Origin: Ignavibacteriota bacterium
Lineage (GTDB): Bacteria; Bacteroidota; Ignavibacteria; Palsa-1295
Length of the DNA: 46,791 nucleotides
Assembly (NCBI GenBank): GCA_003151825.1
Contig: PLYO01000019.1
Location: 18,763-65,553, forward strand
Direction: 5' to 3'
Part shown: positions 36,265 to 45,084 of the stretch, in pieces
How positions within the stretch are numbered: position 1 is the first letter of the stretch
Layout of the letters: each line of letters opens with the position of its first letter
Notes under the pieces: generated by a model
The model's input: only the letters and a program-made list of their open reading frames with translations
Told to the model about the DNA's origin: nothing
Databases searched by the model: none
Program-made: the position numbers and the translations under genes

Positions 36265-37745
36265 TCGACCCACTCCTCCTCAAGGATGGGAAGCGGGCTG
36301 GCGTGTTGTTCTCGCAAGTGACGTTCGAGAACTAAAAAATACCCCCAAATAAGGCCGACCCAAATCAGGTCTGTTTTCGAATCCAATACGGGAGATGCGT
36401 AGGCACAGATAAGAGTTGCAACAAGATAAACAATGCTTGCCCGAATGATAATTATAGTCCGAACAGTGAAGTTGCCACATCTGAGCAATCGGAAGCCTTT
36501 GATTAAAAAAGAGAAGTAAGCCCCCCCAAAAAGCGATGCGCCGATGAAGCCTGTTTTGAAGATGATGTAAAGATAGCTGCTGTGGCTAAATGACATCCAG
36601 TAATTGACATGTTCAACAATATCGAAGACTCGGAATTGTGCTCCAAAACCATGACCAAGTAGCGGGGATTGAAGGATATTGTGCCATTCATATCCCCACT
36701 CAGTATAACGCATTCTTAACGAGAGGTCCGTTCCCAAATGTTGGGAACTGATGAAACGCAGACCATAGCGAACAAGCAGCAATCGGAATGCCCGGGAAGA
36801 AAAATAGATTGGGATGACCACCGCAATGCTGATGCAAACGGCAATGATTAGTCTGCGGATTCCCCGCCATCGCTCTTGGCGGGTTCCTAACCATACGACG
36901 AAAGCCACGCAGACAAAGATGGCAATATAAAGAGTTCGCGATAAGCAAATAACAATGCCAAGCATTCCCAGGAGAAATAAGAGCATCGCCGGCAGGGTTT
37001 TCCAGAAGCTGCGGACCGTCATCAACAGCGAGGTTGCGACGAGAACGAGGAGCCCGGAGAGCATATCTTCAAGACCCGCCCCCTTGACTTGATATAGATA
37101 GTATGCGCGAAGCATATTGCTGCGCATGTGAAAATAATTCCAGCCGACCATGAGAAGACCCGATATCAGGACGCATGCGAAAAGCCACCGCTCCGCACGG
37201 GAATCGAGCTTGACGAAACGGGAGTATATTATCGGCAGGACGAGGAGAGGAGAGAGATTCAGCATCTCACGAAGTGCGTTGTTCAACGAGGTGTGATCGC
37301 CAAACAGCCCGATTGAGGTGACTATTACAGACCACACAACAAAGAGTGCCATTAATAGCTGACCGAGGGAATGGCTGAGGTCTTGGCGTTCCAGAAAACG
37401 CAGCCGGACGATCCAATAACAGGCGATGGCTGCGAGTACCATGCCAAGAAGCAGATCGAGCATGGTTGGCGCTCCTCCTATCGTATCCTCATGCGGGCGC
37501 AGGGTCAGCGCGACATTAATCACGATGAACGCAAAGATGGAGCTAACGCCGTTTTGCACCACGGCAAAGACGACCGCCGCCCCCAAAAGGGCCGCTAACA
37601 GTATGAGCGAATTCGTAAAAAAAAGCGAGGCCGCCGCCGCAAGGACTACAACTCCGCCGAGAAGAAATTGTTGAATGGCGGAAAGAGAAAATCTCTCCGC
37701 CGATCGGTCTATTATTGCGCCCTGGTTAGTGTTGAGTATTCGCAC
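36261..37745 (-). CDS. wzy: O-antigen/polysaccharide polymerase or ligase (Wzy_C domain)
   Basis: A 494-residue polytopic protein with about 12 helices. The Wzy_C/O-antigen ligase signature is in the large periplasmic loop: SLRMRYTEWGYEWHNILQSP, LLGHGFGAQF, FSHSSYLYIIFKTGFIG. The Arg- and His-rich loop is the catalytic region of the family. It starts with GTG at 37745, 6 bp after the Wzz stop, with GGGAGTG upstream acting as a possible ribosome-binding site. In this flippase-plus-Wzz context polymerase is more likely than ligase, but the domain does not distinguish them. Confidence 0.88.
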   Translation of the reverse strand: MRILNTNQGAIIDRSAERFSLSAIQQFLLGGVVVLAAAASLFFTNSLILLAALLGAAVVFAVVQNGVSSIFAFIVINVALTLRPHEDTIGGAPTMLDLLLGMVLAAIACYWIVRLRFLERQDLSHSLGQLLMALFVVWSVIVTSIGLFGDHTSLNNALREMLNLSPLLVLPIIYSRFVKLDSRAERWLFACVLISGLLMVGWNYFHMRSNMLRAYYLYQVKGAGLEDMLSGLLVLVATSLLMTVRSFWKTLPAMLLFLLGMLGIVICLSRTLYIAIFVCVAFVVWLGTRQERWRGIRRLIIAVCISIAVVIPIYFSSRAFRLLLVRYGLRFISSQHLGTDLSLRMRYTEWGYEWHNILQSPLLGHGFGAQFRVFDIVEHVNYWMSFSHSSYLYIIFKTGFIGASLFGGAYFSFLIKGFRLLRCGNFTVRTIIIIRASIVYLVATLICAYASPVLDSKTDLIWVGLIWGYFLVLERHLREQHASPLPILEEEWVE

Positions 37746-37751
37746 TCTTGG

Positions 37752-38972
37752 TTACACTCCCATCCGTTCTCGATCGTGAGCGAAGTTGTAACGTAAATGC
37801 TGAATCCCGGAGAAGACAATGACAACCACCGATGTTAATACCAAGCCTCCCACCAACGCTGCCAGTAACAACAGCGACCGTTGCGGGCCAGCCTTATGCA
37901 CCGGCACGGTTGCGGCATCGAGCGTGACAAAACCATACAGGTTCTTCGATTCATCGAGTTTGGCCTGTTCATAAGCTGGCAGCAAAAAGGCTTTGAGCTT
38001 GCTTTGAATTTCGAATTCGCGGGTCAGGCTCAAGTATTGCAACGCCACATCGGGCAGCACATTCGTTGGCACGAATGAGCTTGCGCTCGCGTCCATTCCG
38101 ACTTTCATTCCCGCAAGTTTCGACTCCAATTCATCGATGGTTCCTTTATAGACAGCGACCTCGCCGGAGTTCGAGCCATACATCTGTTCCGCATTGTGCA
38201 GTTGAACTTCGGCTCCAATTTTTTGCTCTTCCATTCCCCCAATCGCCGTCATTTCCGCGCGCGCTTGTTCGGTCAGTGAAAAGACTCCATATTTTCTCTG
38301 GAATGCAAGGAATGCGTGTTCCGCAGTATCGAGGTCGGTAAGATTTTGCTGGTAACGTGCCTGAACGTAAGTGATGTTGTGTTCCGCTTCGTCTTTTGCG
38401 AGGCGGCTGTTAACATTATTGACCTCCTCGACGACGGCATTCGTCACTTCGGCGGCGCGGCGCGGGCTTGTATCTTCGAACGTAATGATAAAGTTACCTT
38501 CCTCGGAAAGTTCGCCGTCCAGATTCTTCGAGAAGTCATCGATGGCGTCTTCCATCGTCTTATCGCGATACATGGTTTGAAAATTAAATTGGCGCACCAT
38601 TTTTTCCATTAATTCCCGGCTCCGCAGTAGCGAGAGCGGCGTGTAGCTATCTTCACCGCCTCCGAGCTTCGCCATTCCAAGGTCCTTCAGGCTTGATGCA
38701 AGTCCCGAGGTCACATTATCGAGCGCGCCGTTGGCGTGACGAGCGGGAAGGATGACCGCGCGGGCCTTAAAATAATTTGGCATTTGGGTAAACGAATACC
38801 ATCCCGTAATTGCCGAGACTGCGAGCGCGACGGAAAGAATAAGGTACTTATACCTAAGCAGAATCGAAACGTTTTCCACCCACGCTTTTCTGGCTGGGGT
38901 AAGTGGTTTCGTATCTGCGTCTGCGGGGGGTATTCGCGTTGGTTCGATTCGAGGTTGGTCCATAATATTCAT
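37752..38972 (-). CDS. wzz: Chain-length determinant protein (Wzz family, no kinase domain)
   Basis: A 406-residue inner-membrane protein. The N-terminal helix (ILLRYKYLILSVALAVSAITGW) and the C-terminal helix (SLLLLAALVGGLVLTSVVVIVFSG) flank a large periplasmic domain with coiled coils (about 190-330). The last helix is preceded by APQRS-type AGPQRS, the Pro-rich motif of Wzz. It sets polymer length together with Wzy. No tyrosine-kinase domain follows, unlike Wzc. ATG 38972 shares a base with the Wzi stop (TGATG); a TTG one codon upstream and an ATG at 38963 are also possible. Confidence 0.92.
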   Translation of the reverse strand: MNIMDQPRIEPTRIPPADADTKPLTPARKAWVENVSILLRYKYLILSVALAVSAITGWYSFTQMPNYFKARAVILPARHANGALDNVTSGLASSLKDLGMAKLGGGEDSYTPLSLLRSRELMEKMVRQFNFQTMYRDKTMEDAIDDFSKNLDGELSEEGNFIITFEDTSPRRAAEVTNAVVEEVNNVNSRLAKDEAEHNITYVQARYQQNLTDLDTAEHAFLAFQRKYGVFSLTEQARAEMTAIGGMEEQKIGAEVQLHNAEQMYGSNSGEVAVYKGTIDELESKLAGMKVGMDASASSFVPTNVLPDVALQYLSLTREFEIQSKLKAFLLPAYEQAKLDESKNLYGFVTLDAATVPVHKAGPQRSLLLLAALVGGLVLTSVVVIVFSGIQHLRYNFAHDRERMGV

Positions 38973-40714
38973 CAAAAGAATGCCTTGACGCCAATGTCAA
39001 TAAGGGTCTCGGGCAATTCCAGCGGCGCCTGCGATACGGCAAGACCGGTTAGATTGAATCCAGGCGTCAGTGGAGCACCCTTTAAGTAATCGACAAGCTT
39101 CTTTGTTCCGGTCGCGAAGAAAGTCAGTCCTCGCCAGGGTTCGAATTCAATTTCCGGCGTTACTGTAAAAATATTGACACGGCGTCCCTCCAGAAAATGC
39201 GTATCGTTCGGAGCTCCTTGCGCGGTCATGCTCACGCGGTAATCCGCTCCGGCATTATAGAGAAGATTACCGCTGGAGTCATAGAGGTTTTCCCCGCGCT
39301 CGATAAGCTCGCCTTCAAGCGAGAAGGTCCATTTGGCATCGGGCGCCCAGCGAAGGGTCGCCCAATAACTTTGCGAATTCGGTCCGATTTGCGCGCCAAG
39401 CAGTGTCTTCGAGGTAGAGGTTGAGCCGGTCGTATCCCAGTGAGTATAGGTATAGGGTTCCGCCCGAATCCATTCCGCTTCCCAATCGAGATCGGGAATT
39501 CCAAAGGCGCCGGCCCACATGCCACCGAATTGCCACGCCCATTTGTTCGACCAATATCCCGTCCCGATCTTGCTGGCGACCAGATCATCGAGGAAGGATT
39601 GCCCTCGCACTTCGATTCCTGGTGCTATATTCCATCTGGCATGCGCTCCCAGATTGTTATTGTCGTGGTCTTCATCATCCAGTCCCTTCTTGACCGTATT
39701 CAAAAATGAAAACGGATTCAGATAGGCAAGATCGAAGCGTTCGGTGAAGATTATCATATCGGTAAATCCGAGTTCGACGTCCCGGCCGATTCCAAATGTG
39801 AGGTCATGGACCGTCATGTACTTCACCGGGAATGGCGGTTCTGGCGTTGTAACCGTATCCTGCACTAAGGAGGCATACATTGCCTGATACCGGACCGCTC
39901 CCACGTGCGCTCCGAGACTGAGGAAATCGTAGGTTGGTACATTATCGGCGGAAAGAATAACATTGTCATTTTGATATCCGCCGCCAATCGCTACCGCTTC
40001 GCGCGCGAGCTTGCCGGTGAACCAACCGTTGTTATAGGATAGCTCAGCAGTCGTGAAATCAAAAAATTGCCCGGAGAAATAGCGGAGATCGTTGTTTTTG
40101 CCGAGAAGAGGGTTCTCGAGGGCCAGGTGTTGGCTGCCCCATTTCTCTCCGTTTGTCGTTTGCATGAAATAACCGACGTGACCGCTCAACGTTCCCGAGA
40201 ACCGACCGCCAAGATTGAACAGCGCGACGGATTCGGAAGTGGGATCGGTTTGATGAAGATATTCGGCGCTGCCAATGCCATGCACGAAAAAATCGGATTT
40301 GGTCGAGTCATCATACCATTGATAAAGGTATTTGTCTTTATCGGTGAACATACCCTCGAAGAAGAGCGGCTCAGCGTCTTGAGAGGCAAACATCGTAACG
40401 GCTTCGCGCGGCTCATGTGCATACGTCCGAAGATATTTTTGAAGCAGTTCCCGTTCCGCGTTCGAAAGCTTTGCCGATTCTGCCTGATGTAAAAACCCTG
40501 CTACTTCGAACTCCGAAATAGGAAGCTCCGATTCGGAATAACTCTTGATTAGGCCACGAACGGAAAGATGCCGCAGAAAGGCATACACATCGTCACCGAG
40601 CGGCACCTGCTCGACGCCAATATGAGGCTCGGATGTCAAGACCTGACCCTCGATGGGGCGGACGGCCCATGCGAGAATAACAAGGACGCATAATACTGCT
40701 CCAAGAAATTGCAT
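38972..40714 (-). CDS. Capsule assembly protein Wzi-like outer-membrane beta barrel
   Basis: A 580-residue protein with a signal peptide (MQFLGAVLCVLVILAWAVRP, cleavage about residue 23). Alternating beta strands to the C-terminal Phe (GVKAFF) fit an outer-membrane barrel. The N-terminal segment DVYAFLRHLSVRGLI and the later LAYLNPFSFLNT and NNLGAHARWNI are typical of PF14052 (Caps_assemb_Wzi). Wzi anchors capsular polysaccharide to the cell surface. This suggests that the polymer made here is at least partly cell-bound. The gene lies 6 bp after the SLBB export gene. Confidence 0.9.
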   Translation of the reverse strand: MQFLGAVLCVLVILAWAVRPIEGQVLTSEPHIGVEQVPLGDDVYAFLRHLSVRGLIKSYSESELPISEFEVAGFLHQAESAKLSNAERELLQKYLRTYAHEPREAVTMFASQDAEPLFFEGMFTDKDKYLYQWYDDSTKSDFFVHGIGSAEYLHQTDPTSESVALFNLGGRFSGTLSGHVGYFMQTTNGEKWGSQHLALENPLLGKNNDLRYFSGQFFDFTTAELSYNNGWFTGKLAREAVAIGGGYQNDNVILSADNVPTYDFLSLGAHVGAVRYQAMYASLVQDTVTTPEPPFPVKYMTVHDLTFGIGRDVELGFTDMIIFTERFDLAYLNPFSFLNTVKKGLDDEDHDNNNLGAHARWNIAPGIEVRGQSFLDDLVASKIGTGYWSNKWAWQFGGMWAGAFGIPDLDWEAEWIRAEPYTYTHWDTTGSTSTSKTLLGAQIGPNSQSYWATLRWAPDAKWTFSLEGELIERGENLYDSSGNLLYNAGADYRVSMTAQGAPNDTHFLEGRRVNIFTVTPEIEFEPWRGLTFFATGTKKLVDYLKGAPLTPGFNLTGLAVSQAPLELPETLIDIGVKAFF

Positions 40715-40720
40715 CTTGAA

Positions 40721-42475
40721 TTATGGTTTCCGCGTAATGTTGACATAGAGCGAGATGGCCGCAACCACCGCGCCGAAGATGGCTACAATTGTCGTGTACC
40801 ACGCCAATTTATATTCTTCGGAATAATCCGGCTCTTTAGGAACGAATATCTCATCGCCCGGTTCGATTTGTGAATTGCCGGGAGCCATCCATGCTTTCGA
40901 GCGAAGTTTTATGACTGCAGTTTCCGACTTTTCCGCACCCTCAGCATATCCCCCGGCTTGGGCTATATAATAGCGAAGTGGTGCGTCCTCTTGATAATTT
41001 ACGAAGCCTGCATTATTGACGAACCCATAGACATAGACGTTGGTGGGGCGCTTTGGAATCACGATTTCGTCTCCGTCATCGAGTTCGACGTCTGCGGAAC
41101 GATCACCATGCACGAAAAGCCGATCCATATCGACTACCACCGTCGGAGGGCGCAAGGAAATCTGTTTCAGATAATTTGTCGTGTCGGCAACAGTCAGGTC
41201 TTCCAGACGTGTGGATTGCGCGATCTCTTCCGCCGAGCCTGCAATGAGCCGCTCCTGATAGCCATGCCGCAGCACAACGCCGGCGGCAGTATAAGCTTTT
41301 GGGGTTAATCCGCCCGCGGCCAGAATGACTTGCGAGAGCGTCGTTTTTCCATCGGTAATCGGATAGACGCCCGGTTCCGCGACTTCCCCGCGCACTTCCA
41401 CCACAGATGCGCGGTGTTCTTCCGGCAATGCGCGGACGATAATCCGATCGTTTGGGGCAAGCGCAACATCAGGTGCTTGGTGCGCTTCGATGGCCGCAAG
41501 ATCATAAACCGTTGGCGGCCCGGCGATTCCGTCCGTTCCGATGCGCGTAAGCTCCACATGGTGAATATCCGCGTTTACCGATGGGCCAAAAGCATATTGT
41601 ATTGCCGCCAAAAGCGAATCGCCTTGCACGAATTCGAAATCGGCGGGCGATTGTACCGCGCCATACACTCCAAGCGAACCTGCATTCAGATCACGGAACG
41701 GGACGACTACCACATCTCCCTCTCGCAATGGCGGCGAAGCCTTTGGATCGTGAACTGCGGTAAAACGGACCAGATCGATGCGGTCGCGCATGCCATCGTT
41801 ATGCGCAACGGTAATGTATCGTTCACTCGCGGGAGTCACTTCGCGTCTTCCAAAGACGGACTGCAATCGTTTTTCGCCGTTTTGTTCGATCATGTGCTGC
41901 TTTTCGGTCGAAGGTTCGTGGGGCGCCAGCATGGAGGGATCGATTTTATTTGCAAGATCGATGGCAACGTCCGCTCGCGCCGCAGCCGAGAGCACATAAA
42001 CTCCGGGCGTCTGGACATTGCCGCGCACCGATACATAAATTTTCCTCGGCTCATAGAGCGCGAGTGTTACCGGCGGATTGTCCGGGTTCCTCTTGATCGA
42101 GGCAAAAGACGCAGCCGCTTTTTGCATCACTTCTGCCTGAACTTGCGCAAGAGTGTGACCGCGAACATCGAACGCGCCAAGATTCGGAATGAGCAGCATA
42201 TTATCCGCCGAGACGAGAGGGTAAAACGTTTCACCGCTCGTCCAAAAACGGCATTCGAATACATCTCCGGGACCTAAATGGTATTCCGCAGGGTCAATGC
42301 TGCTCTCGAACGTCATGCCTTCGGCGGAAGTCGGGGGCGCGGAAGTTTTCTGTGAGCCGAGTTGTGTGAGCGAGCTTTGCGTTGCGGCCGGCGCAGTAAA
42401 TTGCGCGCGCGCGATCGAGCCGAATGCGAGAAATGTAATAGCGGCAATAAAAAGAAAAGTGCGAATAATTTTCAA
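40721..42475 (-). CDS. Polysaccharide export protein with SLBB domains (Wza-like)
   Basis: A 584-residue envelope protein. The likely start is TTG at 42475, which overlaps the epimerase stop as TTGA; a longer frame runs 66 codons upstream into the epimerase gene and is not credible. The signal peptide is FLFIAAITFLAFGSIARAQ. The Poly_export domain begins EYHLGPGDVFECRFW. Three or four SLBB-type repeats follow (for example VRGNVQTPGVYVLSAAA, VRGEVAEPGVYPITDGKTTL, VYGFVNNAGFVNYQED). A C-terminal membrane helix, YTTIVAIFGAVVAAISLYVN, would anchor it, which differs from outer-membrane Wza. It forms the periplasmic/outer part of the export channel. Confidence 0.9.
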   Translation of the reverse strand: MKIIRTFLFIAAITFLAFGSIARAQFTAPAATQSSLTQLGSQKTSAPPTSAEGMTFESSIDPAEYHLGPGDVFECRFWTSGETFYPLVSADNMLLIPNLGAFDVRGHTLAQVQAEVMQKAAASFASIKRNPDNPPVTLALYEPRKIYVSVRGNVQTPGVYVLSAAARADVAIDLANKIDPSMLAPHEPSTEKQHMIEQNGEKRLQSVFGRREVTPASERYITVAHNDGMRDRIDLVRFTAVHDPKASPPLREGDVVVVPFRDLNAGSLGVYGAVQSPADFEFVQGDSLLAAIQYAFGPSVNADIHHVELTRIGTDGIAGPPTVYDLAAIEAHQAPDVALAPNDRIIVRALPEEHRASVVEVRGEVAEPGVYPITDGKTTLSQVILAAGGLTPKAYTAAGVVLRHGYQERLIAGSAEEIAQSTRLEDLTVADTTNYLKQISLRPPTVVVDMDRLFVHGDRSADVELDDGDEIVIPKRPTNVYVYGFVNNAGFVNYQEDAPLRYYIAQAGGYAEGAEKSETAVIKLRSKAWMAPGNSQIEPGDEIFVPKEPDYSEEYKLAWYTTIVAIFGAVVAAISLYVNITRKP

Positions 42476-43581
42476 AGTGCTGCTTCTAAAATACTTACAA
42501 TACGTTGTGCCGCATGACCATCCCAAAGCTTCGGAATGCCGTGCGATTTCCAAGTCCCTCCCAATGCTCGTTCCGAATATTCTAGCGCTCGACCCATGTC
42601 CAAGCCAACAAGGTCGTTCGTACCTTCTTCGACCGTGATGGGCCGCTCCGTGTTTTCCCGCAAGGTAATACACGGAACTCCGAGCGCCGTCGTTTCTTCC
42701 TGAATCCCGCCCGAATCCGTCAGCACGACCGCCGCATGATCCTGCAATGCCAAAAAATCCAAATAGCCGACTGGGTCGATGAGCGTCAAACGAAGGTTTT
42801 CTTGGAGGCGAGCATTCAGCCCGAATTCTTCCATGCGTTTGAGTGTGCGTGGATGAACAGGAAAAAGAATCCGTGGCGCAAACGCCGACATACGCTCAAA
42901 AAGCTCCATGAACCGCGTCAATGCCTCACGTTCATCCACATTACTCGGACGGTGCAGGGTGACAAGGGCATAGCTTTTCGCCTCAATTCCATACCGCTCG
43001 GCAAGTTCCGGAAATCGTTCGCGCGCTTTAGGTAAATATTTTTGCACTGAATCGATCATCGTATTGCCTACGAAAAATACTCGATCCGCCGAAATCCCTT
43101 CATTCTCCAAATTTTTCAGGCCACTCGACTCCGTCACAAAACAAAATTGCGAAAACTCATCGGCAACGATTCGGTTGATTTCCTCCGGCATCGAGCGGTC
43201 GAACGACCGAAGGCCGGACTCGATATGGCCAAGCCTAATTCCGGCTTTCGCGGCAACAAGAGCGGTTGCGAGCGTGGAATTCACATCGCCGGCCACCATC
43301 ACGAGATCGGGTTTGATCTCTCCCAGAAGCTTTTCCATTTCGATCATGACCTTTGCGGTTTGTTCGGCATGGCTGCCGGAGCCAATTCCCAAAAATCGGT
43401 TGGGCTTCGGCATGTCGAGATCGCTGAAGAACACATCTGACATGTTTGCATCGTAATGCTGACCCGTGTGGACGAGGATGGAATTGAACTTCTCCGTCGC
43501 GCGGACTGCCTCCAGCACCGGCGCGACTTTCATAAAGTTCGGGCGCGCGCCAACGACAAAAAGGATTTTTTTCTTTGTCAA
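42472..43581 (-). CDS. wecB: UDP-N-acetylglucosamine 2-epimerase (non-hydrolysing) or related HexNAc(A) 2-epimerase
   Basis: A 369-residue GT-B fold epimerase interconverting UDP-GlcNAc and UDP-ManNAc, or their uronic derivatives. Motifs are VGARPNFMKVAPVL, VHTGQHYDANMSD, VAGDVNSTLA, HIESGLRSFDRSMPEEINR, VTLHRPSNVD, LTDSGGIQEETTALGVPCIT, RENTERPIT and GTNDLVG. It starts with TTG at 43581, since no ATG or GTG is available at the conserved N-terminus; the dehydrogenase stop is 3 bp away. Next to a WbpA-like dehydrogenase and a WbpE-like aminotransferase, a WbpI-like role on UDP-GlcNAc(3NAc)A is an alternative. Confidence 0.93.
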   Translation of the reverse strand: MTKKKILFVVGARPNFMKVAPVLEAVRATEKFNSILVHTGQHYDANMSDVFFSDLDMPKPNRFLGIGSGSHAEQTAKVMIEMEKLLGEIKPDLVMVAGDVNSTLATALVAAKAGIRLGHIESGLRSFDRSMPEEINRIVADEFSQFCFVTESSGLKNLENEGISADRVFFVGNTMIDSVQKYLPKARERFPELAERYGIEAKSYALVTLHRPSNVDEREALTRFMELFERMSAFAPRILFPVHPRTLKRMEEFGLNARLQENLRLTLIDPVGYLDFLALQDHAAVVLTDSGGIQEETTALGVPCITLRENTERPITVEEGTNDLVGLDMGRALEYSERALGGTWKSHGIPKLWDGHAAQRIVSILEAAL

Positions 43582-43584
43582 AAT

Positions 43585-44976
43585 TTACGCAGTCGTATGG
43601 CGATTTCCGGAGCCGAGCAGCACGATCTTTTCGCGAAGCGCAGGTTCGCTGATATGCTTCGTCGCATTGCGCGTGTCGATAATGTGCGATGCGTTCCGAA
43701 CGAGAAATTCATAATCGTATTGCGAATGATCGGTTGTGATAATCACAACGTCCGCCGATTGCAGCGTTTCGGCGTCGAATTTTTTCGCAGTAAAATCGCG
43801 GCCTTTTACTTTAATACGATCGACGAAGGGATCGGTAAAATCGAGATGCGATGCGCCATCATCTAAAAGCAATTCCATGATACGAATTGCCGGGGAGTGT
43901 CGGGTATCATCCACATCCCGCTTGAAAGCAACGCCCACCATCAATATCTTTGCGTCGCGTAATCGAATCGGAAGTTCTGCAACAGCCTTGAATACTAAGT
44001 CCTTCACATAAAACGGCATGGACTCGTTCGTTTCCGCCGCGAGAGTGATGAAATTCGTCTCGAAATCGTACGCCCGCGCCTGCCACGAGAGATAAAATGG
44101 GTCGATGAGTATGCAATGCCCGCCAATGCCGGGGCCGGGATAAAACGGCATGTAGCCGAATGGCTTGGTCGCGGCAGCATCGACCACTTCCCACATATTG
44201 ATGCCGCCCATGCGGTCGCAAAGCTTTGCTAATTCGTTCACAAGCGCAATATTGACCGAGCGGAAAATATTTTCGAGCAGCTTCTCCATTTCCGCAACCT
44301 TCGGTCCGCTCACCGCAACGACATTCTGAATTATTTGTTCGTTCATTAATACCGCGAGTCGAGTGCAGCTTGGCGTTACACCGCCGACAACGATTGGTGT
44401 GTTTGCGGTCGTCCACTTCTTATTTCCCGGATCGATCCGTTCCGGACTGAACGCGAGAAAGAAATCCTTGCCCACTTTTTTACCTGTTGCTTCAAGGATG
44501 GGCTGCACGGCGCCTTCGGTCGTATTCGGGAACGTTGTCGATTTCAAAATCACCAGTTGCCCGTTGCGCAATTCTTTTGCAATCGCTTCGGCGGAGCTTG
44601 TGATGTAGCTGATGTCAGGATCTTTATTCGCAGTAAACGGAGTGGGAACGCAAATATAAATGACGTCCAGCTCGCCGGTTTTATCGTAATTGCCCTGCGC
44701 TCGAAATGTGCCATTGCGAACCGTCTCGGCGACATGCTCATCCGGGATGTCCTGAATATAATTCTTTCCCCGTTGAAGCGATTCGATCTTTGTTTTATCG
44801 AGATCGATGCCGACCGTCTCGAATCCCTTTTTCGCAAACTCGATCGCTAGCGGCAACCCGACATACCCCAGACCGACGACTCCGATTTTCGCCGTCTTAT
44901 TCCGCAGCTTCGCCTCCAGCGCGCCGGCATAGCCGGTAAGAGGGACGTTTTGCGATTTTTCAGCGGATTTTTCCAT
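43585..44976 (-). CDS. UDP-N-acetylhexosamine 6-dehydrogenase (WbpA/WecC family)
   Basis: A 463-residue nucleotide-sugar dehydrogenase forming a uronic acid, with two rounds of NAD+ reduction. The Rossmann motif GVVGLGYVGLPLAIEFAKKG lies near residue 32. Other motifs are FSPERIDPGNK, NIALVNELAKLCDRMG, and the catalytic Cys288 in PGPGIGGHCILIDPFYLSWQ. GHCxxIDPFYLxW is more like WbpA (UDP-GlcNAc) than WecC (UDP-ManNAc), so I leave out a symbol. Start ATG 44976 (MEKSAEKSQNV) was chosen by homology. The frame stays open for another 571 codons on the antisense strand of the mutase, which is not coding. It is the first gene of the 22-gene block and is divergent from the mutase gene. Confidence 0.93.
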   Translation of the reverse strand: MEKSAEKSQNVPLTGYAGALEAKLRNKTAKIGVVGLGYVGLPLAIEFAKKGFETVGIDLDKTKIESLQRGKNYIQDIPDEHVAETVRNGTFRAQGNYDKTGELDVIYICVPTPFTANKDPDISYITSSAEAIAKELRNGQLVILKSTTFPNTTEGAVQPILEATGKKVGKDFFLAFSPERIDPGNKKWTTANTPIVVGGVTPSCTRLAVLMNEQIIQNVVAVSGPKVAEMEKLLENIFRSVNIALVNELAKLCDRMGGINMWEVVDAAATKPFGYMPFYPGPGIGGHCILIDPFYLSWQARAYDFETNFITLAAETNESMPFYVKDLVFKAVAELPIRLRDAKILMVGVAFKRDVDDTRHSPAIRIMELLLDDGASHLDFTDPFVDRIKVKGRDFTAKKFDAETLQSADVVIITTDHSQYDYEFLVRNASHIIDTRNATKHISEPALREKIVLLGSGNRHTTA

Positions 44977-45003
44977 TCTTTCGGGCAGAGTACGGCTCTT
45001 ATT

Positions 45004-45039
45004 AAGGTTCTGTTTCGGAGGCTTCGTTAACGCAACCTT
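45004..45039. promoter_or_regulatory. Divergent promoter region with an AAGGTT...AACCTT inverted repeat
   Basis: The 108-bp spacer between the dehydrogenase and mutase starts must drive both transcripts. AAGGTT (45004-45009) and AACCTT (45034-45039) are inverted, spaced by about three helical turns. TATTTTTG at 45073-45080 matches the Bacteroidota-type TAnnTTTG box, but a -33 TTTG is not in register and the ATG at 45085 would leave almost no leader. These are candidates only. Confidence 0.3.
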
Positions 45040-45084
45040 GGTGCGAATGCTTCCCCCAGCCGAAACTCGCCGTATTTTTGCACC

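Larger units (their letters stand above)
17628..44976 (-). other. 22-gene tightly packed minus-strand block (probable superoperon)
   Basis: From the dehydrogenase (44976) to the histidine kinase (17628) there are 22 genes on one strand. Gaps are 32 bp or less and about ten junctions overlap by 1-14 bp, several as ATGA, TTGA, TAATG or TGATG. The order runs from sugar-nucleotide synthesis and export through polymerase, flippase and transferases to accA, a small anchored protein, thioesterase, nadC and a two-component system. A weak hairpin after accA (21568-21583) is the only internal termination candidate. A palindrome marks the end. Confidence 0.7.

Noticed and set aside
41330..42277. 315-codon plus-strand frame opposite the SLBB export gene
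   Set aside because: Antisense to a gene with clear signal peptide, export and SLBB motifs; no domain is recognisable.
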